64,000 nucleotides of DNA. Source: Lunularia cruciata. Its lineage: Eukaryota > Streptophyta > Marchantiopsida > Lunulariales > Lunulariaceae. Position numbers and translations under genes: made by a program. The notes beneath the pieces are model-generated. The model ran no database searches. It was given only the letters and a program-made list of their open reading frames with translations, and had not been told where the DNA came from. The stretch spans positions 63,404,552-63,468,551 of the forward strand of contig OX419756.1 of assembly GCA_948567375.1 (NCBI GenBank). Reading direction: 5' to 3'. Position 1 is the stretch's first letter; the number at the start of each line of letters is the position of its first letter. Shown here piece by piece: positions 1 to 13,727 of this stretch.

Positions 1-1737
1 TACGTGGAGGATGTTTTTGGTACTTGAAGTATGGTTTTGGGATTTTGAGAATTATTTTGCGTGACTTGTCAAATCTGGCATCGCAACCCTGTCCTAGCAT
101 GCAGACAAAAGACACGGCCTCTGGTATGTTTCACTAACTTTCCTTTGGGAAGCTTCACTGATCTGTTGTGCAGCATTTCGTGCGTTTTGGGATCCTATCA
201 ATCCATGTGCAAACAGGTATCGTGTAGTTGAGCACATCTTTTAAGAATCAAGCTGAACGTTCCCAAACTCCGATCATCTATTCAGGTTTGCGAAAGGCCC
301 AACGTATGATGTTAGTAGATGGTGACGTAAGATTCACATGACAGTTGATCCAATACAGGTAGTCTCTCAAATATCGGCCCACGTCAAGTAAAACGGATGG
401 GGCATGTTCTGGGTTTCATTATAAGTTGGTGCGTTTCTACCTGACGACCCCGGTATATGTGAGCTCCACTTTACCTCTTAGGTTTTGTCTTTGTTCGGCT
501 TGATGGGGTCTTCCCATCCTTCTTGTTAGCCTATGTGTGCCAACTTATATATATGAGCTTGCAGCTGAGCAACCTACAGAAAATCACGGTAAGTGCCTAC
601 AGGCAAACTGTGCACTGAAGAGACAAGCGAGAGAAGGTACGACTGCATGTGGATAGTGAACGATATAAAATCTTTACTATTCAGGGGTACAGTACTCTAA
701 GTTTGGCGTTCACTGCTGAGAATGCCAGGTACCCAGAGGTGAGATTGGGTAAGTGGACAGTTGCCTACTTTCGAAGCGCACCCAGTCACAAGTCCGGTTA
801 TGCTTCAACTATTCCCAACTCCTGCTCTGTCAGACAGGTAGCCCGGCATTGAGACTAATAACACATCACCTAACAAGGTAGCTGAAGTAGGTGAACTCTG
901 AGAACAGTGCATGGTGGAAATCTGCAGAAGACTAATGCACGAAGACAACCGTGCTTTCAACCTACTCGACCGGGACGAGAAGTTTACCTCACCAACCCCG
1001 TAGGTGACTCACAGTGACGTGTAGATACATTTATGTACTACACATGAATTAGCCACCTTACTTGGCATCTCCCTCAGTGGTGAAAACACTTACTAATTGG
1101 AAACAATTTGTCAGATCTCGGCGTCTACCTTAGCATTAAACCAGAGAAATGGGAAATAGCACGAGTTTTTTCGAAGATATGTCACGATAGATCCTGTGCT
1201 CCCGGGAGGATTAGACTGCTCGACACGTTGACCTTTGAATGATATATGAACCGTTATGACTTTAGGTGCGTGCCTATGGATGGATTTCGCTTTAATACAA
1301 TTCGCCGTGGACATTGAAAGTCGTTTATTCACTAGGCTATTCATTCAATACATGAATTTCAAAGGTTGAACGTATTCCAGCTAAAGTCACGAAGTACATG
1401 CCCACAGTTAGACTAGTATCTACATATTCTACATATTCAGGTTCAAGTACTCGAGAAAGTGCTCCCTAAAGCTACTAGCCTGAAAGCTGGTTGGGCCCGT
1501 CTATCCCATGAGGTGAGTGGAATAAATAAGTTGTAACGTGTCGGAGAAAATTTCCACCCCCAAGCAGTGGAAAGACTACCATCAATGCTCATGGTCAATG
1601 ATAACTTTAGAACGTTTTTACGAAACATAAAGACATCAACCCGTCCCCTCTCCTGTTAAATGGATGCCCCAAAACTCACAGAAGATATTCATGTAATCTG
1701 TGTGGGCACTTGTGACTGTGTTAAGTTAGGTACAATC
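1..1737. other. Downstream flank of the TORTIFOLIA1-like gene, no second gene seen
   Basis: This stretch follows the stop codon of the minus-strand gene and must contain its 3' UTR. Short open frames here have no recognisable domain and I treat them as chance. A minus-strand AATAAA lies at 1324-1329, about 410 bases past the stop, and is a possible poly(A) signal. Positions 481-539 match, in inverted orientation, a piece at 13728-13776 and so look like part of an interspersed repeat. Confidence 0.5.
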
Positions 1738-4700
1738 TTATAGGTCAATTGACCACGCGCTGCACAACTGCGCCGCCACACCCGCTACCGAATTGGACAT
1801 CCATCCTTCTGGAAATTCCATTGCAGCTGATTCTTGGAGGCTTGTTATGAGTTCCTTCTTACCGTCGAGGGTCAGTCCCAAGAAATCTGGTCCTTTCGTT
1901 GCATTCAGGTCAGCAACCTGACAACGGGAAGTGTTTAGTGTCGACTTATATTCAGAGACTCATAAATGTGGCTGGTGGACTTAAGTCAGAGAACATCTCC
2001 AAACTTTGGTACATGTCTAGTTTCTTGCCTGATGGAAGCAAAACGACATTCATAGACAAGCCAATCGCTAAGACAAGTGAGAAACGTACCTGATGCACCC
2101 AAGGTAAGACTGAGTCCAGGAAACTCTGCTGTTGTAGCAACTGAATAGACATTTGGAGCATCTCCAATGCTGTCGCACTGGCCAATTTGTTCAAAACAGG
2201 TCCTGTGTGACTCATTAGGCGAATGAGCAACAGCTCATCACCCGACGACATTACATCTACATAGGCAGCATCCATATCTCCCACTCGGATATAGTCCATT
2301 GCACGACTCCACAATATCCAAAATGTGTCCTTTCCTTTGGCTCCTCCTCCTCCTACTTCTGTGTTGTTCATCCTAGTTGAGCTACCGTGGCTTTTCTCTG
2401 ATTCTAATGTAGGTCCTCTGGGGTCTTCTCCCGCACCTCTGATGGCCTCCAACGTAGCTTCATCTTTGGAAGCTTGCCACACACTTCTAACTCCTACGTG
2501 ACCACCTTCCCCATAGGATCCAGATCCCGCAGACCTATCCCACGTATGCCTCGTAGCATGTTGCTCGCCTTCATTATTCCCATCTCTACCTGCTCGTTTG
2601 GATCGACCGGTAGGTGAACTTTGGGCTATCCTTTGAGAGCTCACAGGGTTCGGAGGATTAAGTGCAACGGGTGGACCTGCCCTGTTTGAAAGACTATAAT
2701 CATCCCAAGCATCAACATCAGAATCATTACTCTTCCAGGGTGAGGATCTACCACTTCTTGTGCCTGCAGCCAGTTGGTCGGGACCTGGCACCCTATCTGA
2801 GAATGCTGCCCTACTGGAGTTGGCTGCCTTTCTAAGCTTGTCGCTCAAACTCTGGGAACTCACCAAAAACTTACTTAAAGATCGAGCTGGAGGAGCGTCG
2901 TAACCGGCATTACTTCCATTCATTATTCTGCTCACGGACATCGGCACATCGCGAGCAGTATTGATGACTCTCTCTAACCCTCGAACCCTTAAGTCCATCT
3001 CAAGCATGCTTTGATGGACGTCAGACATGAACTCCTGGATTCAAAAATGGAAAAATTAATACTTAAGGACAAGAAACCTTATAGTTTCTGGCTCAGCAAG
3101 CTTCCTAGAACTCCGTGGGTGAATGATGCAAGTGAGAATACCTGGAACATTTTCAAATGGTTTCGTTGCTGAAACTCCAGCCGCTGCAGTTGTTTTTGCA
3201 CAGAAGTCCATTCGTCCATACTACTCACAGCTGGGCCATCATCCTCATAGGTGGCACTACTTGAAGGACTACTGGTTGCACGACCACTTGTCTCCCAACT
3301 GTCCACATCCCTATCTTTATCCATCCAAGGAGATTCCACAAGCACGGGTATGGGGTTGGTGATAACTGACAATGTGTTATTCAACGCTTTCCCATCGTAG
3401 GATCCAATTCCTGGCTTCGTAGAATTTCTCTCGCTCGTGCCAGTGAACTCCCCCCGCCTCCAAACGAGACTTTCTTGATACTGTTGCTCCACTGCTGCCC
3501 TTTTGGCAGATGATGGTTGTTCGTCACCATCATGTTGGTTTGAAAAACGTGTTGGTTGTCCATTTCTGGCATAATCCTCCGTCTTGATGTGCTCAATTCT
3601 CACATCTTGAGCGTCTAAACTATCCTCTCCTGCTGACTCTTCAGGTGGCACACGAGGTTGAGGAACTGCCACCTCAACTTCCCAATCGTCATTGTCTTTG
3701 TCGTCAAGTTTCCGGAAAAAGTCGGGGTTTAGTTTCATGTCACTAAGAGGAGGAGGACGCCTCTTTGTATTGCTGCCACTCCTACCCTCAGGTCCAGCTT
3801 TTCCAGAGCTCTTCTTGACACCATTGCCAGACCCTGGTTTACTTGCTGAATGTGAGTCGCCTGCTGTGTTTCCCCCTGCGTTGGTTGGTGACGAGTTAGA
3901 CAAGCTCTGCCTATCGAGATACCTCCCAGTCCCATCTGTCAAGGATACAAACCATAAATAATATCAGCGCCGTTTTGTAATATGGATGCCTACTTCCTTG
4001 CGGCAAGAAGCCAATTGTTGGCTGCATACCCTAGTTAATGTCTGTAAGTGCTGCCAAATTTAACAAGCTGACGAGTACAGAAAATCATCTGGGTGGTAGT
4101 AAAGGATTGTTACATTCCAGTACAAAAAGTTTGATTGCGTTCATGACTTGACAAGTGAAAGTTTAAAAGACTGAAAAGGCCCTTGCCGCATATTTGATCC
4201 AGAGCTAAGAGTTGCATGCCAACATCTCACCACAATAAAGTCACAACTCCGTACCTCTGTTGGCTACAGTTCCTCCAGGACTGGTATTTTCAACTTCCGC
4301 AGGGAGATTCTTCCAAAGCTGGAGTGCCTCCCCGACACTGTCTCTCACAGGTTTCACCTGCCATGACAGTTTGCAACACTGTTCTCAGTATTCAAATGTC
4401 ATCTCGGCCACGGACCATTCGCCTACAGCAGGGCTTTTGCCCTTTCAAATGTGCATGCATCACAAGCTTGCAATATTCTGAATGCAGGACAGGCTAAGCA
4501 CTTACTCCAAGGAGTTGGACTTTGAAGCCTACTTTGAAACAGTTGTTTAATTTGAGAGTAGGCATGGATATATAAAGCGATCTCAGTAGTAGGAGAGATC
4601 AAACTACCTTGTCAAAACGAGAGTTTTCAAGGGCCTGTGTACAAGCAGGTTTAAAAGCGATCAGGGCTGGACCCACGGTAGAAGCTATGCGGCTTAACGT

Positions 4701-5744
4701 GTCTGCTGCTGCCTTTCTGGTAGCCCAGTCTGTGTTGTCAAGCGCCTCTTGCGCAACGGGAACCAATGATGTTAAATACTGCGCGGCACCCGTCCCTGCA
4801 GCCTGCATTTCAAAGACGGCCCCTTCATCAAATTCCGACAACGCCGGAAAAAATAAGATTGTACAGTATCGCCCTTAAACGTCCAATTCAAAAATATTCT
4901 CACACAAGCAGACACTCCAATCTCTTCATCAGAACTCAATAATGTTCGAGATTTTTGCCGGTTCAACATCACTTCAGCCTTCCGCACTTTCAAAATATGA
5001 TACTATCCAAATTGCCTTCGACAGGTGTTCGATTTAGCCCTTGCACGTTACTAGTTTGTCTGGCCCTGCTTTGAAGAAAAAAACGATAAAGTTCACCTGG
5101 AACAAACTGCCAATCGCGGAAAGAAGAGCTGCTTTGGCTTGAAAGCTGGGGGCGTTGAAAAACTTGTTGATGCGAGGGCACAGTTTCTGGAGCATGAGCG
5201 GCTGCTGGGTCTTGAGGCATTCGAAAACCCGGGCCACGCAGAGGGCTGCTCCAATTTGAAGGCTTCGATTTTGCTCGCCCATGGCATCAAACAAAGGCTT
5301 GACAAAAACTGTCATCGGTCCTCCCTCGCCTCCTGCCCCCGGCACTTGGGCTGCCAGGCACCCCATTGTCTCCACACAAGCATCCCTCACGTTCGTGTCC
5401 GGATCCTTGAGCCGTCGGACGATCGTCGTAACGATCTTCATAATATGAGGTAAAAGCAAGTCTCCATGCACGGTAGCCAAAGTGCCAAACAGCTTCACAC
5501 ATTCCCTCCGGACTATGCTCTTCTGCTGTGCATCGGTGTCGTAAAGGCAGTTCAGGCATAAGGAGATACCCTCCGGCGACAAGGTCAGGACGATGCGCTC
5601 CAAATCATCCACTGCTATCTGCTGCGTGTCTCGATCCGCCAACTTGTGTAGCGCACCGAGAATTCTGTGCTTGAGCTCTATGAGCAGCATTTGCGTCGGA
5701 GGCCCCCCTGCGGTTTTCGCCGTCCCTCGTGACCTGCCCATCAT
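1738..5744 (-). CDS. TORTIFOLIA1/SPIRAL2-like HEAT-repeat microtubule-associated protein
   Basis: Six exons join in frame to 954 residues: 5744-5097, 4802-4608, 4357-4255, 3935-3142, 3034-2090 and 1917-1738. All five introns (294, 250, 319, 107 and 172 bases) have GT-AG ends and compatible phases. The start is the first of two ATGs, with an in-frame TAG 24 bases upstream. Residues 1-316 are the N-terminal HEAT-repeat array; characteristic pieces are WATRKAAADTL and KPVRDSVGEALQLWKNL. A low-complexity basic/acidic linker follows, containing LNPDFFRKLDDKDNDDWEVE. Then come the EWTSVQKQLQRLE and LRVRGLERVI segments typical of the family, and a conserved C-terminal domain starting near LDSVLPWVHQ. 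Family knowledge: these plant-specific proteins bind cortical microtubules and their minus ends and control growth direction and organ twisting. The length is slightly above the roughly 860 residues of Arabidopsis TOR1. I see no lesion, so it is probably functional. The orthologue subtype (TOR1 versus paralogues) is unresolved. Confidence 0.93.
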
Positions 5745-7110
5745 GACTGACTCTTCCCTATATTGCTAATCAGTTCAGTTGAAGAGCGGATCCTGCCACC
5801 ATAGCCAGGAGGATGGTCTTGAGGACCGCAATGCCGGGGGCCTGAGAAGCAAGAGTAGATACGTTGTTCTTACACTATGAAGACGGAATCCCGCTACCAT
5901 AGCCAGGGCTACAAGGCAGTCAATCCTAGGAAATGCCACTCCCGCTCCTTGAAGTTTTTGAATCCCTGCTCTTGCCGAGCTTCCTCTCTCCCTAATGTGG
6001 CTTCACTGATGCTATTCTTGTTTGGCCACAGTCACAAGCCCATCGTAGCCATCCCTTTTCCTCCCCCCAAAGAAAGTATAAACTACCCGTTTGGTTACTC
6101 AACAGAACCTATCCTCTCTCTCTCCCTTCCTTTCTGTGGAGTTTATCCACGTTCTTCTCAATGGCAATGCCTTGGAACTTAATCGATCCCTGTATGAGGG
6201 ACGGAGCAGCGAGAGACAAGAGCTAAAGTTTGCGTTACCTCTCCTCACAACGTCTGCTTTCAAGTTCCCACCACCCACATTTGGAATTGAAATCAAATGT
6301 GTCTGCTAGGGACAGACAACCAGCCAGCCAGAACAATTCCTCCTTCTGACTAGGATTTCAAGTAGTCTGACTTTCGTCCGCTGCTTTTCATTTCCCGGGC
6401 TTTACCCCTCGCACATTTCTAAGAACTATCTCGCAATGAGGATTAATATGGCCTAATTCTGTCCCCGCTCCTCTTCGTCTCTTGAGTGGTCTCCTTCTCT
6501 GCTGCTGTCTGTCTCCCTGTAAACTACCCAAATTACTGGAAGTGTACACCTACCAGACAGGCCAAGCTGCTCGCCCACCTACGCCTTCCTTCCTCCCGCC
6601 TACATAATCCTCTCTGTCGTATGTTGTATTTGGCAATCTGTTTTGTGCTTTGAGTTTGAGTGGGCTCGTTCTTTCACATCCTCTCGGATCGGTGAGTATT
6701 GCAGCTGTCCTCTATGATCGTCGGTCCAAAATAAGTCAGAATGGAGTGAGTGGTTACGGAGCACAAGAGTCGATCTCCTTCCTCCCCTGTAGTCATTAAT
6801 GATGATCCTCCAGAAGAACAAAGAATGTACATACACTACAGTATTCCCTACACGGCCCCATCTTGTGCCATTCTCTCGGCTCCACCGCTCCCTCCTCTTC
6901 ACAGCTCTAATATTGGCTGTTGATTGCCCCACTCCAACTTCTAGAGGGCTCGATGTACATCTCTAAACCTTGTCTCGCTCCCCCAAACGTGGTTCGCCAC
7001 CCCCATTTCCACATTGAGAACCTTCAAGCTCACTTATCTCCGCCATGCAATCCCCCTTATGTTGATTCAATTCCCCTTTCTCACGTCAATCTCATACATG
7101 AGAATTGATC
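5745..7110 (-). promoter_or_regulatory. 5' leader and probable promoter region of the TORTIFOLIA1-like gene
   Basis: This region lies directly upstream of the gene. It contains a GA-rich tract on the gene strand (a CT-rich run near 6110-6135 on the plus strand), a common feature of plant core promoters and leaders. It also has a degenerate direct repeat of about 30 bases (5781-5812 and 5879-5908, sharing ACCATAGCCAGG). I cannot place the transcription start. Open frames here show no domain. Confidence 0.35.
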
Positions 7111-10100
7111 ACCCAAAAACAGAAATAAAAGGCGGCCAAATTCAGAATATTTGCATGCCTGTACACTTCATACCTAGTTAAAGCTCATTCTCTCATGAGT
7201 TGTGTCTTACGAATAATTGAATCGATTCTCTCATTCGTAATTAGAGCAAGTTAAAGTGGGTCTCAAAGTAGTTCTCGTGTGTTGTAATTTATAGACTTTT
7301 CACATTTGCAAAATATAGCGACGGTTGCGTGTCCTTTTTCCGAAGACCTCCGTTCTCCATATGGAAGCCCAGATCAACCGCCATGCAAACAAACACTCAC
7401 GCAAGAGTGCTTGTGGACAAGTGATTTGAAAGGAAGGAGCTGGATTCCACTAGTACAATTTTAAACTTTGCTGTCAGTCAAGTGACGAACTAACGGTTGT
7501 GGACGGATGGAAAGAAGCCAAAACGACGGTGGGAACACACACATCGTTATCCACCAGCAACTATGCCTCAACAGCCCCATTAGAAGTTCCTTACGAGATT
7601 TAACTGAATACCACTACGGGAAATTGGTGCAAGCGGAACGAACTGTGGGTCAATATTATCTGATAGTGTATTCCTCCATTCACTAAGCTCCGTTCTTCTT
7701 GGGCATGTTCCTTGCTCTGCTTTCTACCTTTTCCTCGATTGTTTACTCGAGTGTCATTATTCAACCCTCAGGTTTCTCTAACCCAGAGGAAAACGGACAA
7801 AGGAGTTCCACTTCCGTCCAATTAATGGAATAATGATCCTCGTGGCACCTACTTTTCTATTGATCTATGTTCTTCAGGAGTAATATGCCTTTAGCTGAAT
7901 TCAATCATGGAAACTCCCACAGAGTCGTAATGATTGGCTTAAATTTGTAAATGTTGGGGAAAAGAAATCATGTAGTCAAACACTAATCAACAAACTCACA
8001 GGCTTGTGTTTGACTGGGCACTGTATGGTGGGTGCACTAGGTCGGAAGAAATCACGGCGAAGTGTGGGTATGACTATGTAACTAGCAAGATGTGATTAGG
8101 TTAAGCATACATTTTGCTGTGCACATTGTTTAGAACTGAAACGAAGCGAGTCCAGAAGTCGAAACTAGGAAGGAGACTGTTTTAAATACCTCTAACATTG
8201 ACCAGGTATTTGTTTTTTGGGACTCTTCGAAGTCTAAGCTCCTGCAGGAGGTTCAGATTTCTCATTAGACGATACGTACTGGTATGCCAAACTGAAGGCG
8301 CTGGAAAGGAAGGAAGACGTACGAATCTTGAGGCCAAAGGAGTAACGAATTTACCAAAATCAAGAAACACGAACATTTCATGCGTTCGTTGGACTCAAAA
8401 ATGTGGTGAATTGAGGGAAAAGCTGTAGTAAAAGGATTAGTTTCGGTTTTCCCTTGGAACACTTGCATGAGGGAATAATTTTGCAGTCTTTCACCTTCCC
8501 GGTGAACACGACAGTGTAACTGTTCCCAACGGAGGTACTGTATCATAAATATCACTTTTAAATTCGTATATCCATAGAACCAAGTTCTCATATTCGCATA
8601 GAACCAAGTTTTGTCTGCCCAGTTCTTTATTTCAGCAAGGAAACATACTCTGAATCTGGGAGCTCGGTAGTAATTTAGGGGACTAATTTGGTGGTAAAAA
8701 CCAAAAGGCCAGTGACACTCGCTCGAGTTGGGTAATCCTGCTTCAAGAATATATCGAAGCGATGTGGTAGAAGCTTATGAATTCTGAACTCTGAGTCGAC
8801 ATCGTCATTCCGTAAGTAAAGTATGCAGATGTAGTACAACATGTGGACTCAGGAGACAATGGCAGCCTTTTGGGCAGGACAATTTGGGATTGGGTAATAT
8901 CCCAAGATTTAGGTGAGGTGGGTCACACTCTTGCACATGCTTGCATGCGTGTTGCCCTCGGTCCGGGTTATCACCTTTTCTTCTTGGAATCTTGGCGTTC
9001 TTGATTGAGCTTGGTCAATAAACTCTGTTTCCAGGAGTTAAGGTATGGATTTGCATTCTAAGGACGTGGGCTTATGTTGAGGATCTAGCGACAGAAAATG
9101 TGCGAGACTTGGGAGAGAACGTGGGTCCTCATTACACTAAGGTTGTTGAACCTGTCTTGTTCAAGCAATCAAAGACGACGCCACATTTCATGACCACAAC
9201 GGAAGTCGTGTTCGTTGAGGTTTCACAACATTGACGGAACTAAGTTAACAAACACTTAGAATGTAAGCTTCCATTTATGCAGAACAGTGAATGAAATGCA
9301 TTGATTACAGAAGAACCTTACCAGGAATCAAATCCATCCTTCTACAAGTATAAAGAAGTAGGTCGAGAAGATCGGGATGGTAGAATTATGGAGTCGTGCA
9401 AATAGGTCACACTCTCCATTGATGTATAAGGAAGAGAGCTTGCAGCGAATTCAGCGATGAATATAGTCCATGTTGGTTGCAACAAAACAAATACAGCCCA
9501 TCCCCATCCTCAGAAGGTGAGATTCATGATACACCACCCTAATCGAAAGAAAGCACTGTGTACAGTAATTATCGCACTTCTTCCACGTGCAAAATCATTG
9601 AGCTTTGGACAAGATCCGGATGGTTGAAGAATCAGATCTAAAGCCTGGAGTAAAGTAATGATGATCTAGCCGGCGAGCACTTGATTTGGAGTCTGCAACT
9701 AGGCTAGACACTTCAGAAGGAGGACTGAAGCAAACTGGGGCAAAGCATCAGTCAATCGCTGAATTCCACAACCACTTTCCTTCAATAAAGCTAAAAGGGT
9801 AACTGGCAGAAAGGGTTGCGCAATTCATCACTTCATGGGAATCAGCAAAGTTGTTGCTTCCACGCTACCTCTCTCAAACGTGGCGTTTGTATGGGGGAAC
9901 ATGTGAGGAACTAGTTTTGAGACTTGCTTAAAACCTCACACGGAACAATCCAACCTCTTGGAGAATGTTTGGAGAGAGATGGTTAAAGGTTTGATTTGAT
10001 ATGAGACTGGAGAAACCAGAAATCAACTTAACAATCAGCCTTAAAACAACGAAGTGCGACTTCCTTCGCCCCTTGTTCTCCTATTACCTTCCACCTCAAA

Positions 10101-10239
10101 AATGCAATTAGTTGATACCATGATTTCACTCTTGTGAAATGATGGTTGAAGTAATTTCAAAGACTGGACGGTGGGAGAAGTAAAAATAGCAGTGATATTG
10201 ATGGTTGAATAAATTTCGCAAACTGATCTTAAAAAGGGA
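7111..10239. other. Intergenic stretch, no gene recognised
   Basis: Base composition resembles the gene flank. The open frames (for example 8265-8591 on the minus strand) are short, have no domain and no homologous copy elsewhere in the window. I see no LTR termini or tRNA-like folds. Confidence 0.5.
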
Positions 10240-10977
10240 TATCAATATTTGCTAGATGTACGGAGAATGGGCACAACAACACGTAAATCATTTACAATAT
10301 TCTAAAGTTTTCCAAAATTTATCGTCAGATTTCCATGATGTCATTATAGAAATTTTTTGGTATCTCCTTACTTGAATTGAAGATTTTCATACAAACTATT
10401 GAAATTGGAGAACATCCAATATAAAAATCTATCAAGATGTTGTAGAAATTTCCCATATTATATAAACATATTTTAACTTACTTAGAAGATAAAGCATCAT
10501 TCCCACTCTACCTTTACTGCACGGAAAAAGTGAAACATATAGTTATGCTATCATATAATGGCATTGATTAAGATTGATTAAGTCTATAACTTTCGTAGGC
10601 TATAGGTACCAAATATTACCTACTAAGAAAATTATAATTAGAAAAATTAGCCCAATGTAACAATTTATGAACGGTTTGTGATGGTTTCATAAAACTGAAT
10701 AAAAATTAAGATTGACATTGAAATCTTAGTTACAGATATCATTTAATAAATTATCAGTTTAATGAAATCACTTAATGGACCTGAAATTTTGAATATGTAA
10801 ACTAAAGAGAAAAGATGTAAATTAACAGTGATTGAATAAATTATAATATAAAAAATACTTTTATTAAATAGGTGTTAGTGAATTTCTTTACCTAGTAATT
10901 ATCTTGAACTCAGCATAGTTGAATAATTTGAATAATTTGAATTCTTCATATGCAAAGCATATGATATACCCTAAACC

Positions 10978-10980
<3 letters not shown>

Positions 10981-11050
<70 letters not shown>
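10981..11050. repeat. (TA)35 microsatellite
   Basis: An uninterrupted TA dinucleotide run of 70 bases. The open frames through it on both strands only encode alternating Tyr-Ile and are artefacts. Confidence 0.97.
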
Positions 11051-11053
<3 letters not shown>

Positions 11054-11123
11054 TTCGTATTATATCGCCATGGTTTTATGTTAATTACGAATGCACACCT
11101 GACATATTTGGTTAGTATCACAC

Positions 11124-11145
11124 ATTTATTTATTTATTTATTTAT
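11124..11145. repeat. (ATTT)n short tandem repeat
   Basis: Five to six copies of the tetranucleotide ATTT, about 75 bases to the right of the TA microsatellite. Confidence 0.85.
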
Positions 11146-13149
11146 GCATAGACAAGATAGACTTCATTTTCTGTAAGGCATGTGCAATTATTATAGTTCA
11201 AAGAACAAGAATTTGGCTATTATAAACACGTTCTATGGGTTCCAACAGCTTGCTCCAGCAAGTTAGTTAATATTATCTTGACATAGATAAAAGTCTTATT
11301 GTTTCATTCATCGCGTCTTCTAAAAATGAGAATGGACCGTTCTATGATAGGTTTGACTATATGTTTATACACAATAACATCATAGATATCATGTGTTACC
11401 ATGACATAAATTTTTTTTTAAAATACATGTTTTAAATCTTATAAAGCTCATGCCTACCCCACGTTGATTTGGGTGCACTAAACACTATTACAACCATATT
11501 GAATATGAAATGTGAATAACAAACGGTTTAACACATTCGCTTATTTATTTTCTGAACCAACTTATAATCTGGATGGATATAATTGATTTTTGATATATCT
11601 ATTTAAAAAATTTTTATATCAATATGGATGTCAAGTTTCACCTTCAATTCCATCCTACTGTATACTTCACTTTATGGAAGTTGTAATCCATGCATTATGT
11701 TCTCTATCAACTACAATGGACTAGTGGCCATGTATTTCAAGCCTTTATCTAGTACATTCCGATGGTAAATAATTATAGAAAAATAAAAAAAAAGTATTTA
11801 CGTATGATATATGATTGGACATTGACATTAGGAATACCTTATTAACAAAAGGATAAAAAGTTATAAGAGAATCCACAATATCATGATCTCTTAAGATTTT
11901 AAATTTTTAAATTTACCTCATGGAAAGTAGTATTAAATCTTGAAATAATAAGTGATCAATAATCATATCAAATACCAAATCATATCAGAATGAATATTGA
12001 ATGGATAAAACAGAATAATTAAAAACTTTATTATATATTAATGTTAAAAAAATTAAAAATGCCAATATTAAATCACTAATTATATGGCATCAAAAGAAAG
12101 TAAGTTTTTTGGTTTTTCATGGCTATTTTTCCCACAAGAAAATAGAAATGTATCTACAAATATTGTAAAAAAATAGTATTAAATACTAAATGCCACAAAT
12201 AGAACTATATCTTATGCACCTTACCCTCTAGATTTAGCAAAGGAGATTTGTACCATCAAAGGGAAATTTTTATCCAAAAGTATAAATAAACTTACTCCAA
12301 AGAAACTTAAATTTTGAATTAAAAAATATTCATTATCAAGTCCTTGAAGTTCTATAGAGATTGAAAAATACTCTTTAATATAATTAATTCTAGGTTGGGT
12401 ACCTACTAAGCTTGTAACTTCTTATTGTAAGCAAGCAAATCATGCTTAATGCATTTTCAAGTTGAATTTCTAAGTTGTTGTCTCCCAATACATATGAAAT
12501 TAAAGGCAAAAATATCAATTTTGACATATCCAATATTCATTTCTTGAATATCTAAATATCCCTTCCTCAAACTATTAATAGAGCCTTTAGATGTAACCTA
12601 CTAACCCATCCATCTACAACTTATGTTGCATACCTTTGAATGAGTACTATATTAGGGATTGCCTTGCACTCCCATATATACTATTTAATATCTACCATCT
12701 TTCCAATCTGAAATGAACTATTTTTTGGACCATAATTTCCACTACATATAAAAAATGTCTTTATAGTTATATAAGCATTTATTTTTGATTCTTTAAAACA
12801 TCAACATGTTTCTTAAATCTTGATAGCTTTATTGTTATTCTTGGGACTCTTGTAGGTGCTTGAAATGAGCCATAATAAATTTATTTATTTTCTCCAAAAA
12901 AACAAATAGGCTTCTCAAGAATATTAAGAATTAAATAATATTCAATATATTCAATAAAGATATTATAGTCGTAATAAATATTCTCTTCTCTTCTTTCAAA
13001 AGTATGTATTGGAATCACAAGGTCTTAGAATTTTGTAGGCTAAAAAAAGATAATTATTAATTGGTAAAATAGTCAATTAATAATCTTGCAACAAGAAAGC
13101 TGTAGTCATTTATAAAGTCAATAACAATAGACTTAAAGAGATAAAGGTC

Positions 13150-13193
13150 TTATTATATTCTCCACCAATTCTAATTGGCGGAGAATATAATAA
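13150..13193. repeat. Near-perfect hairpin (21-base arms, 2-base loop)
   Basis: Pairing outward from the centre at 13171/13172 gives 20 matches and one mismatch (13164 against 13179). The arms contain TTATATTCTCC and GGAGAATATAA. It may be a short palindromic remnant of a DNA transposon or a chance inversion; no flanking duplication is obvious. Confidence 0.7.
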
Positions 13194-13727
13194 TATCTAT
13201 TTTGCTTTAGATCCCATAAACCTTCTATTTTCAAAGAAGATGGTCTTATCCATGTATAATGACAAGAGGAGATTCTGCATTATCATCTATGTCATTCTCT
13301 TGATATATATCCTCTAATACAAAGTGATTTCATTTTATTATCCTCTAGATAAACATCATCCAATGCAAAGTAATAACAACAAAGAAGATGTCTTTTATCT
13401 CCTTAAGGTATAGCCTTAATTATATAATTGGTTTGCTATAATATTACTTTTAGTAAAGTTGACTTTGGAGGAATTTTGATGCAATTAAATATGATATGGG
13501 ACCTCAAAGATGACAAGTCAAAGTCTTCTTTGTCATCTTTATTATCCATTTTGTCTTTTAGAGTAAAGCTTCTAAGTTTAGAGATACCATTGTAATATTC
13601 CATTCTATACCCAAAAGCAATAGCAAACTTGTACTCCCCATAAAATAGAACATGCTTAGACCCCTACAACCCAACTCATCTATATATTATTAATCAGATT
13701 AACTAAATAAAAATTTTAACACACATA

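Noticed and set aside
649-852. Small plus-strand frame in the gene's downstream flank
   Set aside because: 67 codons, no domain, no homologue in the window.
3692-3961. Plus-strand frames overlapping the TORTIFOLIA1-like exons
   Set aside because: Antisense shadows of an exon whose splice structure and family motifs are clear on the minus strand.
8265-8591. Minus-strand frame of 108 codons upstream of the gene
   Set aside because: No recognisable domain, composition of random translation, no supporting splice or promoter signals.
10888-11176. Open frames with Tyr-Ile repeats on both strands
   Set aside because: They are only translations of the TA microsatellite.
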